Numbered from the stretch's first letter, positions 45,859-58,429 are shown. The stretch is DNA of 64,000 nucleotides from Cricetomys ansorgei (GCA_026225945.1 JAMJFZ010001258.1:9028001-9092000), one strand, 5' to 3'. Notes: generated from the letters alone by a model not told the origin. Numbers and translations are program-made.

Positions 45859-47794
45859 AATGTAGATAAACCTAATATCATGAAGAAAACTGTAAAACGA
45901 TAGATTTTATTGAAACAAATGATACAAAATATGTAAATTTTAAGCTTAATAGTGTATTTTAAGCCTCAGTCTGTACATCTAAATCATACAGGAGTAACAG
46001 GATTTGTTTTCTGAAATACAGTAATAATTATTCTAAAATGATGTAATTCATGTCAGTATTTGATTATGTGATGGCTGATTATCAAGGCTAAAGGAAAATA
46101 TTTCAAGTTGCCAATAGTTTTAGTTAAATAAAGACAAAAGAAAGGACAAGCAAAGCATACATCACAAGTTGCTGTTTGAATAGCAATAACAGTAAAGAAA
46201 AACCAATACATTGAAACATCTGTGGGGCCAGGAAACAATAAGGGCATGGCTGCAGAGAGATTTTGCTGAATTCTTATCTGAAAATTATTTGTTTGCATCT
46301 TTGAAATAACTAGAAGAGGGAGCAAATGTCAGCCTAGAATTCTGCATCTGTTAAAAATGTTCTTCAGAAATATAAACAGCATGAAGGTGCTTTGAGAAAG
46401 TCAAAGCTGAGGGAATTGTCATCAACAGACCTTAGGTCCCAGAAATAGCAAAAGAAATTCTGCAGAGCAAAGGGTACAATAGCCTGCTCAGAAAAGAATC
46501 TACACAATGGAAGAGAGAGAGGCAGCCATGAGAATTATAAGTATAAGCATATCAGGCCATGTTTGGTTTAAACAAATGAATAAAGATTTACTCTTAAAAG
46601 CCAAAATAAGAACATGCTGTATGGGTTTTAACACACTATGTTTTAACACATGTCACCGAAAGCAAGAACAGCAAGCGTAAAATATTTATATTATGGCTAC
46701 AGAGAGTGACTTTACTTGATCAGATTATCAGAAATCTGAAAAATTCATCAGAATGTGAGGAGGAATAGTTCAGAGCAAGGCCAATCTTTTCAAACAAATC
46801 AAAGAATGATAGCCAGGTAGAAAGCAAAGGCAATAAAATGGAGTTCTGAATAGCACTGTTTATGCAGAGGCAAAAATCATGTACCCATGAGGGAGAGATA
46901 GTTTTTGTTTCTAAAAGGGTACTGGGGCCACGAAGTGCCAATATAAGATAAAAAATAATCATCTGTTACTTTTCACTATAGACAGAATGCAGTCCATTAT
47001 TCAGTACCGAACTGTGAATGTTAGAAACACAAGATTACTAGGCTCAGAGATGGAAGAAAAGATCTACAGGTAGGTGGAGCTTTCTTAATGGAGTGCAGGA
47101 AAAAATTTATTACAAAAGCACAATGAAAATCATACTTTTCAAAATGTATGCTTCTCATAGAGCACAATGCTAAAAAAAAGAATGAGAAAGTTACAAGTTT
47201 GGTAAAGGAATATATCTAAAACATAATTGGTAAACTGCTGCTATTTTAGTGTGATTAAATAACCATGTGATGGAGAGAATGGTCATGTTGAAATCTAAAG
47301 TTACTCTCAGGTAACTGTTATTACAGATCACGATATAACATGTGGAATTCAAGATCGGCTGATATGTGTTGTTACGTCTCTGTCATTTCTACATGCTTGC
47401 TTTTGAGCTTTTGCTTCCATCTTAGATGGAAGGATTTAACAGACTCAATATTTCCCCAGGTTTCTAAATCCTGAAACATAACAATTTGTAGTATACAATG
47501 TTTTATTTTTCTTTCACAATGTTTGCTGTTATATTTCCTCCTATGTTTATGTCATTTGCCTGATATACAGACATGCATATTGAATACTTCCTCAAAGTAA
47601 GAGGAGTTGTTGATCAGTCCTAAAATTCATCTTTGGAATTCTCAACAGGGTGATGTATGATACTGATTTCCATGACACATGAAAGATGAGCTATCTTCAC
47701 ACTATCTATGATTTTACAAAGTGGACTATGGAAGGAGACCAAATTCTCAAAAGAAAATATGTAAATGGCTAGAAAACATTTTTAAAATGCTTCA
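45859..47794. other. Unique DNA, no gene seen
   Basis: No gene or confident repeat in about 1.9 kb. The longest frame is 90 codons with no domain. Confidence 0.55.
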
Positions 47795-48085
47795 ATATGT
47801 TGTAGAAGTTTACTTTTCATTGTGTTTGAAATAATTGTTTTGTGCATTGTTAGGTGAGAAGCTGCCTAGTCCTTGGCACTCTGTATTGTCTTCAGGTGTT
47901 GGATTTAAGTGGGGGATGTTTGATTGCTAATGATCTGTACATGCTATCAATAGAATACCTGAGGAGTTCTGAGTCAATAAAAACACCTGAGCTCAGATGC
48001 TTGTGGTTCCATTGTCGAGTATGGCATTTGCCATGATGGTAGTTCCCTCTGCAGAAGTCTGGAAGTGTTTTCACATATATATATA
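47795..48085 (+). repeat. LTR-like interspersed repeat family, copy C (tail only)
   Basis: It contains the tail and the start of the X segment: 'gtgtttgaaataattgtttt', 'gggggatgtttgattgctaa', AATAAA at 47976-47981, 'acacctgagctcagatgctt' and 'agttccctctgcagaagtct'. It stops at a TA/TG repeat. Compared with copy B it keeps an extra 'tgtacatgctatcaatagaa', also seen in similar form in copy A, so copy B has a small deletion there. Confidence 0.72.
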
Positions 48086-48150
48086 TGTGTGTGTGTGTGT
48101 GTAAATGTATATATGTATATTTATGCACATATATGTATGTATTGGCAGGG
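48072..48150. repeat. (TA)n/(TG)n microsatellite
   Basis: Alternating ATAT, GTGT and ATGTAT blocks truncate the LTR-like copy C. Confidence 0.85.
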
Positions 48151-48154
48151 GCTG

Positions 48155-48255
48155 ACTCAGAATATATGGGGAGACTAGGAATAAACAAATGGGGTAAATA
48201 AGATTACATTATATTCTATGTATGTATGAAATTATCAAAAACAATGAAAAACTAG
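48155..48255 (+). mobile_element. Possible L1 3' terminus
   Basis: 'gaatatatggggagactagg', 'gtaaataagattacattata' and an A-rich end resemble the last bases of a rodent L1 3' UTR. The piece is short. Confidence 0.3.
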
Positions 48256-51076
48256 AATGATTTTATTTATACTTTACTCGAGCTTCACCATTGTTTAACA
48301 ATGTCTTGTTTTCTATCTTAATTAACAGCTATGCTTCTCAAATCTTCAATTTTTCATTCCACCTTATATTCTGGAACTTCTTTCCATATTATACTATTTC
48401 CAAATTTAATTTTCATTTTAGAGTATATAATCTTTAAATCAATTAAATAAAAAATTAATATCCCAAATCCTTACTATTAGAGGGTATAATTTGAACTTTC
48501 CAAGTTGCTCCACTGTAGTTTTAGTAAGCCAATATTATTTTAAAACCAAATTTTCTGCTCCCCACAACATTAACACATTGTATTGGGATCTATGATTAAA
48601 TGGGGTGTTGTCATATATTATGTCTAAGTTTCTTTGATTAATGGGAAATATTAGGCTGAAAGTCTGTGTTGTTAATAGTTTTGATGTTTTCTAAGAATTC
48701 TGCATGAGATAGATTTTTGCCATATTAACAACATCTTGTATGTGTTATGGATGGAAGATAATAGTAATATTTATTTTCTGTTCAAATCATAAGTTACTAT
48801 TTCTCTTTTGATTATAACTCTTCCTCATTGCAACATTTTTACTCCCCAATTTCTGGTGAGTATGTATATCATTTCATGATATAACTAGAATCCATCATTC
48901 CCCAAAGAGTTGGTAAACATAATTTACCAGTTTTTCTGGTTTAACAATTTGACTGCACACCAGCTCATCAGTGAGCTCCTGCTCCTTTATAGTGCAAACT
49001 CTTCTTTAAGTCACAGTAATTTTATGAAATCCCCGGATGTTATAGTTCCATTGTACACCATGTCACTTGGAGACTGTATCATCTTTTATTACTACAGCAT
49101 TAAAGGCGTCTCTTCCCCATCTCTGGAATGACACTGACTACAGTGGGTCTGTGTGTGGGTGCAGAACAGTCCTTCTGACCAGATGCTCAATAGATGAATG
49201 GTTTTCAGGTATCTAGTGGGAGAAGTAACTCAAAAACTCTAGGTCTGTCTCGAGTAGGTGCTTCTAATCCATGCTGCTTGCTTAGAAGATAAGAGGTCCT
49301 TCACATAGAAAGAAGCAAGGGAAGAAAAGAGAATCTCCAAGGAATTCTGCTTGTTCAGCTAATGATTGCTTTCACCCACTGTCACAGGTCCACTATTCCA
49401 ATATTGTTCCTGTAAGTTTGGTCAAAGCCTTATGGTATCTTTATCCATAATTATAAAGAAATATCAGCAGATGACTCCCATGTGTATTCATCTTTCTGTG
49501 TAATTGGGAGTGATCTTGAAGAGCTTGACTCTAACTCTTGCTCTGAATAAAGCAGAAAGCAGCAATTCTGTTACTGGATCAGGGACAATGAAGGATCTGA
49601 GTAGGAATCAGAATCACTCTCTGCTTTATGATGTGTGGATTAGTGGAGGCATTAAACCATTCTAGTGATAGATAAGGAAATTAGAACCAGTGTTGCTGAA
49701 AGAAATAAAATGGTTTCATCATAAATTTAAGAGGTCTGAAACACTTCAAGCTCATCAATGGTGCATGGGCAACAAAGAGGTATAATTTTATAAGCCATTG
49801 TGAAGCACCTTAATTTAATAACATCTGTCATATTTTCAGTTTCATTACTGTCACTGTTATTCTGAAACAGCTTATGGAAAATACTTCTTTTTGCTGAAAA
49901 TAAGAAAAATATGGGTCAGGTATTCATTTTTAAAAGCCATGCTGCAGTTTCCCTATTTTATTAACATGCTGCAGTGTTAATTTTATCCATTGACATTCTC
50001 ATTTAGACAGCAACAGTGCCCTAAGCATGAATGGCATGATTTACTGCTCACAGATTCAATCTGGATCTGTAATAAACGGTGAAACTGTGGATCCAGAGAA
50101 CATAATTCTTAAAATGTCAGGCAGAGGTATTGCTCTCTGGTATTGATAAAACCTGAAGGAACTTGTTGTTTCATCAGCATACTCTGGAGCAGAGTACAGA
50201 GTCATAAAATGGAGATGGAGGAATATCATTCTTGGAAATGTCTTGTTTAGCTCTTTAGGTCATGTCTCTTGCAATGGGAACCACATTTGTCACCGGTCTT
50301 TGTGTTACAACAGGAGACTACCTTGCCGCAAACCTTGCACCTTATGCTATTCATTTTTTTATACTGTAATTTCTTCAGTGTAAGAACTGTAAGTTGCATG
50401 CAAAGAACTAGTCAGTACTCAGACATCTACAATTTGAAAATCGCCTCTAGGCTTGTATGAGACTTGGGATACAACAATGTTTCCCGATAAACTTATGATG
50501 AGACTTGTGGAATAATGACTTCTCATTTCACGTCCAGAGATGGGATCCTTCTTAACCATTTTTTAACAATGACAAATAAAATATTTTTTTAAAAATAATT
50601 TTTATATTGTTAATTCATCTTTGAAGAAATATGGAAGTTTCTGGGCTACACAGTCTTGGAAACTCAAATAAAGCAATATCCTAGGTAGCAATTAGTAATG
50701 CAATGCAATGAGAACTCTATGTCATTTCCCGTTGTTCTTGTGAGAATTATTTACATAGATAATTTTACATGAGTTGTCCCTCTTTCTGTGACCATTGAAA
50801 ATTTGAAAGGGGGAAGCATTAAAAGAAAAGCTTATGTTACATGCATTACATTCAGGAGGATAGATCTGGTTTATGCAGCTACTTAGTGACTCTATGTGTA
50901 CCAATTTTGGATAAATGAGAGAAAGTAGTGCTGTGCCTTGATATAATTATCATTTCACTATAAGGATAAGCTGTAAATAGATGAAACCACAAATGTTGAT
51001 TGGGCAAATAATAGAAACCAAATACTGAACTAATACTGATAACCAACATGAAGTCATCAATGTGTTTTCAAAAATG
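48256..51076. other. Unique DNA, no gene seen
   Basis: About 2.8 kb with no recognisable gene or confident repeat. The frames are at most 73 codons. Confidence 0.55.
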
Positions 51077-51250
51077 ATTCTTTTTGAGATTATAATAAAA
51101 TTATGCTATTTTCCCTTTTCTCTCCCCCTTCAAACCATCCCATATGCTTTTCCTTGCTCTCTTTTAAATTTATGGCCTCACATCATCAATCATAATGGTC
51201 AACAATTGTTATAACAGGGTATTAGACTGTATTTCTTCACTACCCTGTTG
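51077..51250 (-). mobile_element. L1 (Lx-type) 3' end, reverse
   Basis: 'tttttgagattataataaaa', 'cccccttcaaaccatcccat' and 'ttgctctcttttaaatttat' followed by 'ggcctcacatc' match the reverse complement of the rodent L1 3' end. A second, longer example of the same sequence starts at 57409. Confidence 0.65.
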
Positions 51251-52225
51251 ATATCAAATTAGAAAGGCTGATCTTTAGTATACTTTTCTAAATTAAACTC
51301 AGTACATAAAAGACCTTATTGACAGATGATGTATTTTAAACTAACTATTTCATCACTTTCTAGAGGGATACCAATGGGGAAAAACTAACTCAAAAATGTT
51401 TTCAGCCAAAATATCTTTATTTGCTCACATATATGAATAATTTAAGAAAAATTGAAGGGGCTTGGAAAGGTTTTTAGTAATTGGTTTCTTTCCATTTTTC
51501 AGTTTCTGTTTCTGTCCATAACTATGTATCTATGGTATCATTCCAAACAACCTGTTAAAACTTAAATAACTACCTATATAATGCTAATGACTAAATTTAG
51601 CAGAATCACATGTTGAGTTTTCAGTGAAAAATGCAACATCGAGTACTATTTTTCTCCAACTAGCTGCATATTATTTTATGTGTAATAAGATGTAATGCTC
51701 TGATAAGCAATTTCTGGGTAAACATTTAATCTCTGTAGTTAAATAAGATGGGTACCTCTTTATTATAACAGTGTGGTTTTAGTGTTCAAAGATATTCAGA
51801 ATATACAATCGTAAGGTTAATAACAGAGGGAATGAATGTTGGCTAGATAGAAATGCATGACACTCATGGGTTATATTTATCTCATATATATGTATATGTA
51901 GCATGTAAATGTAAATGAAGTGTAAAGATTAGGAGAAACTTTGCCTGTTGTCTTTAAGATGCACATATGTATTTATGACTTATATATACATTATATATAT
52001 ATATATGTCATATATATGTCATATGTGTGTGTTAGTGTGTGTGTGTGTGCGTGTGTCTTAAAGACAGCTCTCAAAGCTCCTTCTAATATTCATACTTCAT
52101 GTTCATTCTTTTGCAGGATAATACACATCATTTTACTTACTGCTCATCAATTTTGATGTTTGGCTCAGAGATTTGGTGTGTTTGAAGCATGACCCTATTT
52201 TCTGTGGGATTACTGTTGGATTTGT
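51251..52225. other. Unassigned DNA with TA/TG repeat
   Basis: No gene. A TA-rich then TG-rich microsatellite lies at 51980-52057. Confidence 0.5.
51980..52057. repeat. (TA)n/(TG)n microsatellite
   Basis: TATATA and ATATGTC blocks are followed by interrupted GTGT to 52057. Confidence 0.85.
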
Positions 52226-52680
52226 CTACTTTTCATTTTTATTTTAAAAATATTTTTTATTCATTGGTTTATTTATTTACTTGTATGGTTTGAGAATTGT
52301 GTACATACACAAATATGTTTCTATCAAATGTATTCTCCTTCTCACAGTCCACTCTCTCCCCCAACCCTTCCCTCACATGTGACTGAACAGTGAAAAGACC
52401 TTATTTTTTCCAGTTTTTCACTGTGTCATTTCTCTTAACACACATCCACTTGAGTCACGGAACATGTAGAAATCAAGCTGGTATTCACCTGGAACTTTCT
52501 TTACTGGATAGCATTCATGTTGCTAGATGGCACTATACCTGTGACCACAAATCAGGGCATCTGTGAACTGTCATGAAAGAAGCTTTTACTTACAGTCGAT
52601 GACAACACAAAGACCTTCAAGTGACCAATACAAAGAATAGGAGGCTACTGAGTTCTCTGCTTAAGGCTCAGGTATCTTCA
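52226..52680 (-). mobile_element. Possible L1 3' UTR fragment, reverse
   Basis: 'atttatttacttgtatggtt', 'gtattctccttctcacagtc' and 'ctctcccccaacccttccct' look like the pyrimidine-rich reverse L1 3' UTR. The similarity fades after about 52400. Confidence 0.35.
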
Positions 52681-54180
52681 TGGAACAGGAAGTGGAAAGA
52701 TTGTAATAACCTGACATGTTAAATAATATCAAGGAAATTTTCCAAGACACACAGGATATTTGTACAAATAAATTCATAGTTATTGGGACATCATATACAA
52801 AACTCGTGCAAGCATCAACCATGTAAATCTCCAGCCTGGAGGATAGGATGTGGGAATGAAATCCCACCAGGAGCTGGGAAACTATTGGCCTATGAAAGTG
52901 ACTTAAAGAAGAGTCAGCTTTGTTTGTTAATGTGACCACCTCAAACATTTGCAGACACAATACAATTATTTATTAAATAACCACTTAATCATACAGGCCT
53001 TGGGCAGAAGTTAAACCATGTGTGTTTACTTAGGGCTTTGAAGTCTTACTGTCGATCTGAGTTGGACAACACAAATTGGAATCAATGAGGAGAGAAAAAA
53101 TTAAAAGTACAAGAAGGAATCTCGAGGCTTAGTAGGAAGAAATAGGAGGATGGAAAAGGTTGTTATAGGAAAAATCGGGGGATGTTGAATAAGTTCAAAT
53201 TACACTGTAGGAAAGCCTCAAAGAATTAATGAAAACTGTTAAAAATGAATGTGCATCATAATTTTTTTGGTGTTCATCCACACTGAGAATATTTAAAAGA
53301 GATTACTGAGGCCATCAGAATTATAACAATGTTGCATCTCTTATTAGGGAAACTCACGAAAAACTAAAAGGCATGATATTCTGAGAGCATGTGAGATATC
53401 AGAAGATGTGGTAGGAAATGATGGCAGTATCACAGTGAGCAGGATAAAATAAGTTATTGGGTATGCAGAGCTGACTTTTTAGCCCTACTGAAAGAACATC
53501 AAAACCTGCTCAGGACCAGTGCACTTTGGGAGTGTGGTTTTAAAATTAAAACAAATAAATTAAAAAAGAGGCCCACTGGGAAATTCTACAACCACGTAAT
53601 CACTATACATTCATATATCCTTGATGTTCTCAGACAATTCTCCACTGACACATGTCAAAGCTACTGTAAAATTACATGTCAAGATGGAATTAAATGCTAT
53701 TAAAATTAGGTTGTCCATTGCTACTTGATAGCATGGGGTCTGCTGGGATGAATGTAAATTGTGTGCAGCTTAATTAATTTTAGTGTGTTTCCTTCCCGCA
53801 GAGTTTATTCCAAATCACTGCCATTTAACTTACTTGGATATTATATTCTCAACACTAAAGTTTTAGATGCACTAAAAAATGCATTCTGCTCAGGACAGGA
53901 TTTTTTTTTCATGTTGGAAAATCTATTAATGGAGCATACTTTATTGAAGTTAAACTAGAATAAAAAAAACAGAGCATTAGAACTCAGTAGAGACAGGTCG
54001 TCATCCTGGATTTAGTTCGTGCAAATGACACAAATGGCTCATACTCTTCTATGACAGCAGAGAGATCTCTGAAAGACAAATTATTTTTGTTTCTTATATC
54101 AATACTCTAGGCTTTCCCATACTCATCAAATGGATCATACTACCTTTTCAAAATGATACCAGAAAAAACAAATCAGCTAT
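52681..54180. other. Unique DNA, no gene seen
   Basis: A 99-codon reverse frame (52661-52960) has no recognised domain. Nothing else is seen. Confidence 0.45.
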
Positions 54181-55130
54181 ACATACATGTTCTATTATGA
54201 CCAAATACAATTTACTAATAAAACCTATTCTTTCAATCACAAAAAGAAGTAGGCAAGTTCTTGATAGAAACTTGTCCTTGCCTTGCATAAGATAATGAAA
54301 ATAATCTCTAAAGTAAATGCTATAAGAAAAAGCATGCCAAGTGTCTTATTTTCAGGAAGGAAGATGTGTGAAGTCTAGCTGAGCTAGGGGAAGAACAAGG
54401 CCTTATTTCTCTTACAACATTCTTGGTTAAGAAAGGTGCTGGCTAGACCATGCAGGGTTTTCACATCACACAAATCTCTTGTATTCAGTTTCTCTCATGC
54501 TGAATTTGCCTGATCCATGGCTATATGTACATTTATAGATGTTCTATTATGACCAAATGCAATTTGTTAAGTAAAGGCCTGCTTCATAGGAAGGATATGT
54601 AAATCTGGTCAACAGATTTAAGGGTAGGGGCACATAGGTGGTCAGTATAGAAAAGATTTACAAGTGTATCCTTTGTTGCTTCTTATTTCAGAGAAAAAAG
54701 TTTGACTGTATCTCCCTAATTAATCAATAAAAAGAATCTGGATTCAATCACATCGTAAATATTCTGCATTGTCCATTACAATAGGAATTGTGAATATCTT
54801 GTGTTCATATAAGAAAACCCAGCCAAGATTGATCTTATAAAGGAAAAGAACATTAAATAATGTATGTATTATATAAAAGTATTCGTGTTGGTATGTATAA
54901 ACAAACTATTCTTAGGGGTAGTAGGTTTACCCCTGGAACCTATGAGATTCTCATCCATGGTTTCTTGACCACATTTACAATACAATACATATCCTTCCTA
55001 TGAAGCAGGCCTTTAATCCAATCAGAAAGGCATTGGTTAATCCTTTTACCTATTACCACCTGACATATTGCATGTGAATGTTGATCCTTGACTTTGTACA
55101 TCCTGGAGAGATATACCTACACACTGCATT
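54181..55130. repeat. Inverted and direct repeat cluster, L1 3'-UTR-like
   Basis: A 20-bp exact direct repeat (54187-54206 and 54539-54558) extends with mismatches for about 8 bases. A perfect 30-bp inverted repeat pairs 54572-54601 with 54986-55015. The right arm continues 'ctttaatccaatcagaaagg' and 'cattggttaatccttttacc', resembling a segment of rodent L1 3' UTR on the reverse strand. I infer that two related pieces lie in opposite orientation. Confidence 0.55.
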
Positions 55131-55139
55131 AAATTGCTA

Positions 55140-55360
55140 TTACACATAACAACTCACAAAATTTCCTAAATAGTTTTATGGACCATTCATATGTAGAACA
55201 CTTACACACACTGTTTCTTTTTTTTCATATTAACTAGAGTCTGAAAAACTAGGGACAATAATTAATAATCTGCTATCTTATAAGAAAACTGAGGTTTAAA
55301 AACATCAAGTGATATACTGATGGGTGCAGTGCTTGTAAAAGGTGAAGCTTTGATTTAAGG
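55140..55360 (-). repeat. Possible MIR, reverse
   Basis: 'ctatcttataagaaaactga' and 'ggtttaaaaacatcaagtga' resemble the reverse MIR segment after the ATTTTACAGATGAGGAAACTGAGG position. It is strongly diverged. Confidence 0.35.
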
Positions 55361-56491
55361 CTATTTTGAGAGAATCTCCATTGTTTAGAGGGAGACATTT
55401 GTTAACTCCCTCAGGTACAGCTAAACTTGCACCTTGCTACCAGTCTCAAAATTTATCCCATTTTTGGTTGCGTATTCTACTCCTACCATCTTGTTTAAGT
55501 CATACAGCAAAACTGCTACATAAGTGTGTGGCTTATTTCTTTCTAAATATTTGCTTTTTCAGGTGTATAGGAAATATCAAAATCTATAAATCTATAAGTC
55601 ACAAAGAACTTCTGAATCACAAACTGTCTTTTAATGGTATGCTTATGGAATCAAGTACCTGTGAACAACATAGTAATAGAGATAAGCTAGTAAGGTCAAT
55701 ATAATTTTCCATCACTAATGACATTAATATAAACAAAAAGAAGAAAAAGACAATGTGAAGGACAATCATAGAAGCATGCTCCATCCTACTGCAAATAATT
55801 AATGTTCACAGCAGAGTTTGCTTTTAATGTAATTTATGCTTAATAAGTTATTTATTGTTTAAACTAATGGGTCATATAATCAAACCCAAAATATGCAAGT
55901 TTAATATGTCTGAGGTAAGGGCTGAATCTCTTTTCTAGAGTTATGGCAATGCCCAGTACAGGACTCATCAGAGATCGTACCAGTAGTCAGTGCAGGTTAC
56001 TTTCAGTGTAGAAAAAAATATTGGTATATTTCTAAAATATCTAATTGCTTTTGCTGACTGCAATGTCAGATGATTTTGAAGCTAGAGAAGAAGGAAAGAG
56101 GACTGCTTTAGGAAAATTAATATTTAATTTTAAGGTTTGAATTATCTCTGCCTTAATAGAGTTGTCTGATTCATAATTCAAATATTGAATTCAATCAGCT
56201 TTGAATGTGTAATTTGATGGGCTGAATGTAATTTCATAACTACATTTTAAAAGACTTACACATCAGCATTTATTTGTATGGGATATTTCCTGCTGTCATC
56301 CTTGTATTTTATTTTCTTTTGGAGGGATAAAGTATTAATAATAAATTAAAAACCAAAGGATATGCTCTGTGTCTAAGTATATCATCTTTCAGTTTTATGA
56401 TCTGTGTTGGCTTATTCTGTCTCTCTTTCTCAACAACAAAGAGAGTGAGGGGCAAAAATTGCCTTTATTGGTGTGAGGGGTTGTTCATGCT
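55361..56491. other. Unique DNA, no gene seen
   Basis: A 112-codon forward frame (55366-55704) has no recognised domain and no gene context. Confidence 0.5.
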
Positions 56492-56492
56492 A

Positions 56493-56504
56493 GTGCGTGT
56501 GTAC

Positions 56505-56539
<35 letters not shown>

Positions 56540-56706
56540 TGTGTGTGTGTGCGCGTGTATGTGTGTATGTGCATGTGTATGTGTGTGTGTGTCTGTGCGT
56601 GTGTGTCCGTGTCTGTGTGTGTGTGTCTATGCATGTGTGTATGTGCATGTGTGTCCATGTCTGTGGGTGTGTGTCTGTGCATGTGTGTGTGTGTGTGTCT
56701 GTGTGT
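56493..56706. repeat. Long compound (TG)n tract
   Basis: About 214 bp of alternating purine-pyrimidine sequence is dominated by TG, with C and A interruptions that recur in a loose higher-order pattern (tgtgtgtctgtgcatgtgtg-like units). Open frames on both strands here encode only Cys/Val or His/Thr repeats and are artefacts. Confidence 0.96.
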
Positions 56707-56911
56707 TTAAGAAACTGACAGAGAGAGGAAGAGAAAGTGAGAGTGTGTGTGTTTGTAAATCTATACACATGTAATATGCATTCATATACTACAATGGTCA
56801 TATGGAGGTTGTGTTTATCTGTGTGAGTTTGATACTGTTTTATGAGATGAGGTAATAACTTCTTTCTTTTCTGATCTTTTTTAATTAAAGAGCAATCTAC
56901 CATGTTTTGAC
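56707..56911. other. Unassigned DNA
   Basis: GA-rich then mixed sequence with nothing recognised. Confidence 0.4.
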
Positions 56912-57048
56912 CTTTTTTTTTTTTTTGAGTCAAAACAGGGTTTCTCTGTTGTAACTCTGGCTGTCCTGGAGCTCCCCTCATACAATGATCTGCCTTCCTC
57001 TGCCTCCCAAGTCCTGGGATTAAAGGGGTGTGCCACCACCACCGGGCT
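56912..57048 (-). repeat. B1 SINE, reverse
   Basis: The T-run 56912-56926 is the reverse A-tail, followed by 'acagggtttctctgttgtaa', 'ctctggctgtcctggagctc', 'gatctgccttcctctgcctc' and 'gtcctgggattaaaggggtg'. A short deletion removes part of the central segment. It shares 'tttctctgttgtaactctgg' with the B1 at 41747. Confidence 0.95.
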
Positions 57049-57408
57049 TAGTCCACCATTTTATCTTTGTGTGTTTGTAACCACTTGTCCCTTAAAGTGG
57101 GTCAGAATGTTTTCTGTTACATTCTCTGAAGTGAATATTAAATAGGTGCTTGATAAATGTAATTGGAAAGAATAAAGACAATGAAGGAATAAAGATAATA
57201 TACAAACATATTCCTTCATTCATCACTCAAGTATCTTGTAATTTATATATAATGCCTGTATGTTTGTTTCTATGTGAAAGTACTACACCATGTATGAATC
57301 ACATATCCTCATGATTTTCAACTGAAAATTTAAATTAATATCAATTTGATGCATATCTCCAAATGCATGTTTTTTGGTCCTGAACTTCTTCTGTCTCATT
57401 TTAATGCA
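57049..57408. other. Unassigned; possible MIR/L2 end
   Basis: 'aaataggtgcttgataaatg' near 57138 resembles the 3' end of MIR or L2 elements. Nothing else is recognised. Confidence 0.35.
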
Positions 57409-57509
57409 CTATTTTATTTTTTGAGATAATAACATAATTATATAATTTTCCCATTCTCTTTCCTCCTTTCAACCCCTCCCATATACCTTCACCTTGTACT
57501 GATTCTAAT

Positions 57510-57625
57510 TTATAATATATTGTGTACACATTTATATTACACCATATTATTACATACATATTACATTATATAATATATGTATATTACATTACAATATATT
57601 ACATTACATATATATTATTATACAC
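57510..57625. repeat. (ATTACAT)-type AT-rich tandem tract
   Basis: Irregular ATTACAT/ATATAT units of about 7 bp. They lie within the reverse L1 3' UTR. Confidence 0.75.
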
Positions 57626-57754
57626 ATCCTGCTTAGATTTTATAATTTTTCTTGTAGCTGACTATCAGGTATTGGATAATCAGCTAGTGTCTTCTCCCTA
57701 GGGAAAACTCTTTTCCTTATTTCCTGGCTATCAGCTTTCCTTAGTTGCTTGTAG

Positions 57755-57755
<1 letters not shown>

Positions 57756-57800
<45 letters not shown>
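57756..57800. repeat. (TG)n microsatellite
   Basis: An uninterrupted TG tract of about 45 bp, followed by TGTGTTGTG. Confidence 0.95.
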
Positions 57801-57801
<1 letters not shown>

Positions 57802-58099
57802 GTGTTGTGCTGAGGCCTCCTGAGCTTTCTCCCTTCCAGATTAGCCTGTCTATTGGTATCCTCCTTGTTCTGCTCTCTCCTTTAAGTGACCACTAACAAT
57901 GATCCTAGTTAATGTTTTGGTGGTATTATACACTTGTTTTGTTTTGTTTCTGTAAGCAAAAGAAAGATAGACTTGAAGGGGATTCATGTTAGATCCATGA
58001 ACTGTATAATTTTTTTGTAACTCTGGGGAATACAATAGATAGGACATCATACCTTGGTGTCCATTTTCTAATCCAAGAATCTGTAATGATACTTTGTGT

Positions 58100-58250
58100 T
58101 TTGTGGGTGTGATTCCACTAGGTATTTTGAGATAAATTAGCTGGTGGACTAAATGCAATCACAGGATTCCTTTTGGAAGGCAGAGGAGAGCATTACAGTC
58201 AGAAAATGAGATGTAACCATGGAATTACGTCTCAGAATAATGGGGGAGAA
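58100..58250 (+). repeat. Possible MaLR/MLT-like LTR fragment
   Basis: 'tgtgattccactaggtattt', 'gagataaattagctggtgga' and 'aaatgcaatcacaggattcc' followed by 'ggaaggcagaggagag' resemble an MLT-type LTR. The rest of the element is not visible. Confidence 0.33.
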
Positions 58251-58429
58251 AAAACTGGGAAACCCCTGGGTGAACACAAGGAGGGAACAGATCCTTTACT
58301 AGAGCTCCAAACATGTCTTACAGACTTCAGTGATGCAGAAACAGTGACAGAAAATAAGACAGAGAAACAGGAGAACACATGGTTATTTCGTTTGGGTTTT
58401 CCAAGCCATCTATAATTATCAAAAGTAAT
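58251..58429. other. Unassigned DNA
   Basis: No gene or repeat is recognised. Confidence 0.4.

Larger units (their letters stand above)
57409..57890 (-). mobile_element. L1 (Lx-type) 3' region, reverse
   Basis: The plus strand reads 'ttttgagataataacataat', 'ctttcaacccctcccatata' and 'gtagctgactatcaggtatt'. It continues with 'cttctccctagggaaaact', 'gctgaggcctcctgagcttt' and 'attggtatcctccttgttct'. These blocks occur in this order in reverse rodent L1 3' UTRs. Two microsatellites have grown inside it (57510-57625 and 57756-57800). Confidence 0.68.

Noticed and set aside
55366..55704. 112-codon forward frame
   Set aside because: No domain is recognised, there is no Kozak or splice context of note, and the sequence looks like ordinary unique DNA.
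56397..56981. Several open frames of 65-163 codons on both strands with Cys/Val or His/Thr repeats
   Set aside because: They are translations of the TG/CA microsatellite, open in most phases on both strands.
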